From the NCBI RefSeq assembly GCF_947501665.1, contig NZ_CANMWS010000021.1, forward strand, positions 1 through 64,000: a stretch of 64,000 bases of DNA, in the 5' to 3' direction. How positions within the stretch are numbered: the first letter of the stretch is position 1; the number at the start of each line of letters is the position of its first letter. A program made the translations under genes and the position numbers. The notes beneath the pieces are model-generated. The model did no database searches. It was not told the DNA's origin and saw nothing but the letters and a program-made list of their open reading frames with translations. The DNA comes from an uncultured Shewanella sp. Its GTDB lineage: Bacteria; Pseudomonadota; Gammaproteobacteria; Enterobacterales; Shewanellaceae. Below, piece after piece: positions 58,927-64,000 of this stretch.

Positions 58927-59664
58927 ATGGTAGATAATGTGTTTAAATCTGTAATTATAGAATTACTTGCCCTTCATAAGGGGGAGCGTGTTTCAAATTT
59001 CGAATACCAAGGGAAGCGGTATTGGTTAAAGCAAGCTGAGCGTCATTCAGGCTTTATGCGGTTATTAAAGCCCAATCCGTTAGAAGCCATTAAAACGGAA
59101 GTGCTGACCTTGAAAAACATGGCGGCAAAATTAGCGCCTGTTCCTAAATTGGTATTGGCAGAAAAAGATTTTTTTGTGGTTGAAGATGTGGGTTCAACGG
59201 TTAAGCAATGGCTAACGGAAGAAGCAGTCACTAAGCCCTGCATGCATCAAATTTTAAATGATAGTGCTAAGGCATTGGCTGATCTGCATACAATGAGTTT
59301 GGCCCATGGACGCCCAGCATTACGGGATATAAGTTGGCAGAATGGCCATGTGACTTTTATTGATTTTGAAGCGAGCCAGTATAAAAAGGACTTAGACTAT
59401 CAGCAGGTTAGAGACTTACTGGTGTTTATTCATAGCTTATATCGTTATTTAGGGCCATTACATGATTTCATTGTGCCTGCTATTGAGCATTATCGTTTAA
59501 ATGGTGGCGAAGCCATTTGGCAAAATGCTGCTCGATGTTTAAAAAAATGGCAGTGGTTGTATTATCCTGTTTCTTTATTTAAAAAACGAGGAGGACGTGA
59601 TTTAACGCCTGTTTATTGGGTATTGAGGCACTTTAGGGTACAAGAAGCGAATTCATTGTGCTAG
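58927..59664 (+). CDS. Kinase-like protein (245 aa), possibly lipopolysaccharide-related
   Basis: Small protein-kinase-like fold. The catalytic-loop region reads ADLHTMSLAHGRPALRDISW, then VTFIDFEAS as the metal-binding DFE in place of DFG. An N-terminal Lys (RYWLKQAERH) may bind ATP. The order HG-x4-RD and length resemble lipopolysaccharide core kinases and InaA-like proteins. The neighbouring lipid A genes fit, but the substrate is not shown. Own promoter region (58766-58926) and own terminator. Confidence 0.62.
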   Translation: MVDNVFKSVIIELLALHKGERVSNFEYQGKRYWLKQAERHSGFMRLLKPNPLEAIKTEVLTLKNMAAKLAPVPKLVLAEKDFFVVEDVGSTVKQWLTEEAVTKPCMHQILNDSAKALADLHTMSLAHGRPALRDISWQNGHVTFIDFEASQYKKDLDYQQVRDLLVFIHSLYRYLGPLHDFIVPAIEHYRLNGGEAIWQNAARCLKKWQWLYYPVSLFKKRGGRDLTPVYWVLRHFRVQEANSLC

Positions 59665-59680
59665 CCACAGTTTGCAATAA

Positions 59681-59709
59681 AAAAGCCTGAATATTCAGGC
59701 TTTTTTTAT
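59681..59709 (+). terminator. Terminator of the kinase-like gene
   Basis: AAGCCTGA-ATAT-TCAGGCTT followed by a T run. Confidence 0.88.
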
Positions 59710-60114
59710 ATTAGTTGTTTATTCAATTTCTGTTGATAAACCAGAGTGTAAGATTGAAATGCACTTTTCTTCACAGACGATAAAATAAGCCCCCGCTCTT
59801 GTGTATCGATTTAGCTATACCTATACCTTTCGTCAGCCAAGGTGATGACAGTAAGTGTTAAAGGTATAGTAAAAAAGTATTAATTCACAATGTCGTTATA
59901 TTCATTAGATCAGCTCAATATCATACTCAAGCATCATTCAATATTGACTTTATACAGTTAACATTTATGTATCTGAAATGCGTGTTTTATATTTTTTAAC
60001 TTTTTTCACAAAAAAATAGAGTTTGAGATCAGACTATTCGCATTTCATGTCACATTTTTTATGTGAGATTAGTGAACGGAATAACTAAATATATCAATGG
60101 TGTTAGGAGTCAAT
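59710..60114. other. Intergenic region before the RCC1-repeat gene
   Basis: AT-rich with no credible gene. Holds a 10-bp inverted repeat CTATACCTTT / AAAGGTATAG (59821-59830 and 59860-59869) with a 29-base spacer, perhaps an operator pair. The promoter is not assignable. Confidence 0.5.
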
Positions 60115-63100
60115 ATGTGTAATCTCATGAGGTATAACCCTTCTTTACGTTCCTTTATTTCAGTCAGCCTTTTAATGTTTTTTTTAATGGGGTGCGGTGG
60201 TGATGATGCGTCCTCAACTTCTGCCAGTACGACTTCTGACGACACGACAGCCATTAATACCAGTACAACAGATGCTTCTGGGACAGTTGATAATGATACC
60301 ACAACAGCGGCCAAATCATCAGCTCCTCAAATCACTCAGTTAACCGCTAAGAGTCTGGTCGATGGTTTCTATAGTGCTCATGTGACTTGTGCAAGTTGTG
60401 TTGAAGAGTTATACGATTACAAGTGGATTGTGAATAATAAGCTCGTAAGCTCAGAGCAAACTTACATGCCCCAAATAAGTGGTTCAGATTATACCCTGAG
60501 GCTTGAAGTCATAGGTACAGATAGTTATGAGCAAGTTACCGCAAGTGAGTATGTGTTGTATGGCGTTAATGATATTGTGGATGTTTTTTCAACTGACTCA
60601 GCTTTTGCGGCGCTCAAGGCTGACGGTAATGTGGTGACATGGGGAGATATTGGCTCGGGTGGTGACAGTAGCGCCGTTAAAAGTGAGTTGATAAACATTA
60701 CGACGATTTTTACAACTAGTTCAGCTTTTGCTGCACTCACAGCTGATGGCCAAGTGGTGACATGGGGTAATGAGTTTTTAGGCGGTGATAGCCGTTCTGT
60801 TTCAAGTGAACTGATTAATATTAAAGAGGTTTATTCAACACAGTATGCGTTTGCTGCACTCAGGGAAGATGGTAGGGTAGTGATATGGGGCGGTGATCCA
60901 TATGAAAAGAAAAATGATGTTGTTTCAAATGAATTACTTGATATTACTGCCATTTATTCAAATTCTTTTGCCTTTGCAGCACTTACGTCTGACGGTCATG
61001 TCATAACATGGGGTGATAGTGACTATGGTGGTGACAGCAGTGCTGTGAGCAGTCAATTAGTTGATGTTAAGGCGATTTACTCAACAAGTTTTTCATTTGC
61101 AGCGCTTAAGGGCGATGGTCGTGTGGTGACATGGGGCTACGACTATTATGGTGGTGATAGCAGCGCTGTTGCGAGTGAATTAATTGATATTACGATGATT
61201 TATTCCAGTTATTCAGCTTTTGCGGCACTCACCGCTGATGGTCGTGTGGTGACATGGGGTAATGATTATTCTGGTGGTGATAGCAGTGTGGTGGCAAGTG
61301 AATTAATTGATATTATTAATATTTACTCGACAAGGGATGCCTTTGCGGCACTTACGCTTGATGGCCACGTGGTGACATGGGGTAATGATTATTCTGGTGG
61401 TGACAGCAGTGCTGTTTCGAGTAAACTAATTGATATTAAGATGATTTATTCTAACTATTTAGCCTTTGCGGCACTCAGGGGTGATGGTCAAGTGGTGACA
61501 TGGGGTCATGATTATTCTGGTGGTGACAGCAGTGCTGTGGTTAATGAACTCATTGATATTACGTCTATTCATTCTACATCCCAAGCTTTTTTGGCTATTA
61601 ATGTCCATGGGAAAGCGGTGGCATGGGGGAGTGAGTCTTCTGGTGCAGATACGAGTGTTATTACGACTGAATTGAGCAACATAACGGAAATTTATTCAAA
61701 TACTTATGCTTTTGTTGCATTAACATCTGATGGTAATGTGGTGACATGGGGAGGGACTAATCATGGTGGTGACAGTCGTGCTGTCGCGAATAAATTAGTT
61801 GATATTAAAACTATTTATTCAAATTCACTTGCTTTTGCTGCACTTGATAATGATCGTAATATTGTGACATGGGGCGGTAATGCCTATGGTGGAGATAGCA
61901 GTGCTGTGGCTGATGAATTGGCCGATGTTATCGCGATTTATTCTACAGAGTCAGCTTTTGCGGCACTCAAGGGGGATGGAAGTGTGGTGACATGGGGGGG
62001 CGCTCATGACGGTGATGGTAATTATGGTGGTGACAGCAGTGCGGTGAAAAGTGAATTAGTTAATATTAATAATATTTACAAAACAAATCATGCTTTTGCG
62101 GCACTAACGACCGATGGCCACGTGGTGACATGGGGTGATGAGTATCATGGTGGTGACAGTAGCGTGGTGGCAAGTGAATTAATCGATATAACAATGATTT
62201 ATTCAACTAATTCAGCCTTTGCGGCGCTCAAGACTGATGGAAGTGTGGTGACATGGGGTCATGATTATTCTGGTGGTGATAGCAGTGCAGTGGTGAGTGA
62301 ACTGAATAATATTACGGTGATTTATTCAAATGGCTCAGCTTTTGCGGCTATCAAAGATGACGGCAGTGTGGTGACATGGGGTAATGAGTATACTGGTGGT
62401 GACAGCAGTGCAGTCGCAAGTCAATTAAATGATATTATAATGATTTATTCAACTGAATCTGCCTTTACGGCACTCACAGCTAATGGCCACGTGGTGACAT
62501 GGGGTGATAATTATTCTGGAGGTGACAGCAGTACCGTTGCTGATCAATTATTTGATATTAAATCGATTCATTCAACAAGGGGGGCTTTTGCGGCACTCAA
62601 GGGCGATGGTAGTGTGGTGATATGGGGGAGTGAGTATACTGGTGGTGACAGCAGTGAGGTGGTGGATGAACTGAATAATATTACGACAATTTATACCAGT
62701 CTCTCAGCCTTTGCGGCATTAACTGCAGACGGTACAGTGGTCACTTGGGGAGGAGATAGTCATGGTCATTGGGGAAGGGCTGAAAAAGCTGGATACGTTG
62801 GCCAGAATGTTATCACTTTAGAGGCGAGCGAATTGACGAATATTCAAGTGGTTTATGCAAACGATTCCTCTTTTGCGGCAATTAAGTTAGATGGCAGTGT
62901 GGTGACATGGGGGAATAGTTATTCTGGTGGTGATAGTCATACTGTCGCAGATGAATTGATTGATATTACGGCTATTTATTCTACAAATTCTGCCTTTGCA
63001 GCACTGAAGGTCGATGGTAGCGTGGTAACATGGGGCGGGAATAATTATGGTAATGATAGTCGTGCCGTTGCAACTGAACTCACCTCTTCTTTAATCTTAA

Positions 63101-63123
63101 TTGAAAGCTCTATTACCCCTTAA
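60115..63123 (+). CDS. Lipoprotein with twenty RCC1-like repeats (1002 aa)
   Basis: Probable surface or periplasmic lipoprotein: signal with lipobox FFLMGCGG (Cys about residue 26), then a Thr/Ser/Ala-rich linker. An Ig-like domain (about 65-150) precedes twenty tandem 41-residue repeats of the form IYSTxSAFAALKADGxVVTWGxxYSGGDSSAVxSELIDI. Aromatic Trp-Gly and Asp-Gly positions match RCC1/BLIP-II beta-propeller blades. Start is ATG 60115 after TTAGGAGTC; the frame is open from 60097. Two repeats have inserts (12 and 18). No catalytic motif; a binding role is likely but the ligand is unknown. Confidence 0.78.
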   Translation: MCNLMRYNPSLRSFISVSLLMFFLMGCGGDDASSTSASTTSDDTTAINTSTTDASGTVDNDTTTAAKSSAPQITQLTAKSLVDGFYSAHVTCASCVEELYDYKWIVNNKLVSSEQTYMPQISGSDYTLRLEVIGTDSYEQVTASEYVLYGVNDIVDVFSTDSAFAALKADGNVVTWGDIGSGGDSSAVKSELINITTIFTTSSAFAALTADGQVVTWGNEFLGGDSRSVSSELINIKEVYSTQYAFAALREDGRVVIWGGDPYEKKNDVVSNELLDITAIYSNSFAFAALTSDGHVITWGDSDYGGDSSAVSSQLVDVKAIYSTSFSFAALKGDGRVVTWGYDYYGGDSSAVASELIDITMIYSSYSAFAALTADGRVVTWGNDYSGGDSSVVASELIDIINIYSTRDAFAALTLDGHVVTWGNDYSGGDSSAVSSKLIDIKMIYSNYLAFAALRGDGQVVTWGHDYSGGDSSAVVNELIDITSIHSTSQAFLAINVHGKAVAWGSESSGADTSVITTELSNITEIYSNTYAFVALTSDGNVVTWGGTNHGGDSRAVANKLVDIKTIYSNSLAFAALDNDRNIVTWGGNAYGGDSSAVADELADVIAIYSTESAFAALKGDGSVVTWGGAHDGDGNYGGDSSAVKSELVNINNIYKTNHAFAALTTDGHVVTWGDEYHGGDSSVVASELIDITMIYSTNSAFAALKTDGSVVTWGHDYSGGDSSAVVSELNNITVIYSNGSAFAAIKDDGSVVTWGNEYTGGDSSAVASQLNDIIMIYSTESAFTALTANGHVVTWGDNYSGGDSSTVADQLFDIKSIHSTRGAFAALKGDGSVVIWGSEYTGGDSSEVVDELNNITTIYTSLSAFAALTADGTVVTWGGDSHGHWGRAEKAGYVGQNVITLEASELTNIQVVYANDSSFAAIKLDGSVVTWGNSYSGGDSHTVADELIDITAIYSTNSAFAALKVDGSVVTWGGNNYGNDSRAVATELTSSLILIESSITP
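60577..63105 (+). repeat. Twenty tandem 123-bp repeats (41 aa)
   Basis: GTGGTGACATGGGG and GGTGGTGACAGCAG recur at 123-base spacing through the gene. The DNA itself is well conserved between units, more than the protein pattern requires, so the array has probably expanded or been evened out recently. Confidence 0.88.
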
Positions 63124-63144
63124 GATTTTAAATTGAGGTTAACA

Positions 63145-63175
63145 TTGCATCACTTTTTGGTAGGGTGATGCAATT
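63145..63175 (+). terminator. Possible terminator after the RCC1-repeat gene
   Basis: TTGCATCAC / GTGATGCAA stem with an 11-base loop, followed by TTGTTTATT. Confidence 0.5.
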
Positions 63176-63388
63176 GTTTATTATAGCTAAATCGCTTTTT
63201 ATTTAAGCTGAATCCTGCAGCTTGAAGTGTCACGGGCATATTAGCGCTGACGATAAATTTGAGTATTGATTGACACAAGCCTTCACCGCTGATGACTTTG
63301 GAATAAAAACGTCAAACTATCAATAAGCTTGTGCTGAAAGAGATTTTGGTGAGTTGGCAATGATAGCTTGGCAGCACTCGACTGTTTT

Positions 63389-64000
63389 CTATGGCCCTAT
63401 AAATTGAAGAAAAGCTTGTATTATTGTCGCATTCATTAAATCAAGAAAAAAGGCGCCGACCAAGGGCACTAAAATAAAGGCCTTAGGAGAAGGACCGTGT
63501 TTTGCCGTGACGGCATTCATATTGGCGATGCCCACGGGAGTGGCGCCTAATCCAAGGCCGATAAAGCCTGAAGAAATGACCGCAGCTTGATAATCTCGCC
63601 CTAGCAAGCGAAACACGATAAAGATAGCGAAAAAAATCATCATTAGGGTTTGTGTGAGCGTCACGAATATGACAGGGCCCAAGGTGCCTGAGAATATCCA
63701 AAGTTGCATGCTCATTAAGCTCAGGCAAAGAAAGAGTTGCAGGCTGATTTCCTGTACAATATCAATGGCATTTTTTGAAAGTTTTAGCTTAAAACCATCT
63801 GCAACATTGGTGATAATGATGGCGACTAGCATGGCCGTTAGAAAACCGGGCAAGGTCACACCTCGCCCAGAAAGATAGGCATTAACCAGATCCCCTGCCT
63901 GCACACATATTGCCAAAATCATCAAGGTGCCAAGGGCACTTCTGACTTTAGTGCTCATGGGGTTATTTTCTGGTGCTGTGATGACATCGGTTGTGTTGTC
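63389..64000 (-). CDS. gltS: Sodium/glutamate symporter, C-terminal part (cut by window edge)
   Basis: Na+-coupled glutamate importer of the inner membrane. At least five hydrophobic segments, with GLGLGATPVGIANMNAVTAK followed by HGPSPKAFILVPLVGAFFLD, which is the conserved end of GltS. The frame stays open to the right edge (64000), so about 203 of roughly 400 residues are visible. The internal ATG at 63958 is not the start. Confidence 0.9.
   Translation of the reverse strand, partial: DNTTDVITAPENNPMSTKVRSALGTLMILAICVQAGDLVNAYLSGRGVTLPGFLTAMLVAIIITNVADGFKLKLSKNAIDIVQEISLQLFLCLSLMSMQLWIFSGTLGPVIFVTLTQTLMMIFFAIFIVFRLLGRDYQAAVISSGFIGLGLGATPVGIANMNAVTAKHGPSPKAFILVPLVGAFFLDLMNATIIQAFLQFIGP

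Overview
The window is a piece of a gammaproteobacterial chromosome, most likely Shewanella (inferred from the gene set, gene order and protein style, not from a database search). A complete Mu-like transposable prophage of 39,459 bp sits in it at 6316-45774. The prophage ends were found by reading. A MuA-type end sequence beginning TGTA lies at 6316, its inverted partner ends at 45774, and both are flanked by the same 5-bp target duplication, GAAAA (6311-6315 and 45775-45779).

Host left flank (1-6315): a degraded stretch with a frameshifted fragment and a small unknown gene; a porin; a glycine betaine/proline ABC transporter operon in the order proX-proW-proV (all on the minus strand); a small unlisted ORF; and a possible dispersed repeat. 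At 722-740 there is an orphan copy of the prophage's own late-promoter motif, suggesting remains of a second, related phage at the left edge.

Prophage: left-end transposase sites; an extra wHTH-like gene; an S24-type repressor facing a Ner-like gene; transposase A and its ATPase B; a run of small early genes including DUF3164 and GemA; and one Mor/C-type activator. The late genes follow: lysis (lysozyme, holin), terminase, portal, gpF and gpG, protease/scaffold I/Z, and capsid T. After these come lambda/D3112-like siphophage tail genes with a -1 frameshift site between two chaperone genes, a tape measure and a 2340-aa J-like tip protein. A dyad motif (GAAA-N2-TTTC in a 19-bp context) precedes the lysis, head and distal-tail blocks and probably marks the three late promoters. 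Just upstream of each motif sits an AT-rich cargo ('moron') block: 15855-16618, 25394-26483 and 35374-36202. The middle block occupies the G-I gap where D3112-like phages of Pseudomonas carry anti-CRISPR genes. Several non-coding gaps hold TTAA-centred 10-11-bp phased arrays, and the right end holds a five-copy ACTTTCTAGTT array.

Host right flank (45780-64000): tRNA-Pro(GGG); the yejM/yejL/yejK cluster (envelope regulation and nucleoid protein); dihydroorotase; a tandem PTPS-like protein; an M23 peptidase; a DUF2062 protein; the comEC-msbA-lpxK-ycaR run (DNA uptake channel and lipid A export/synthesis); a kinase-like protein; a lipoprotein made of twenty 41-residue RCC1-like repeats; and the C-terminal part of the glutamate symporter GltS, cut by the window edge.
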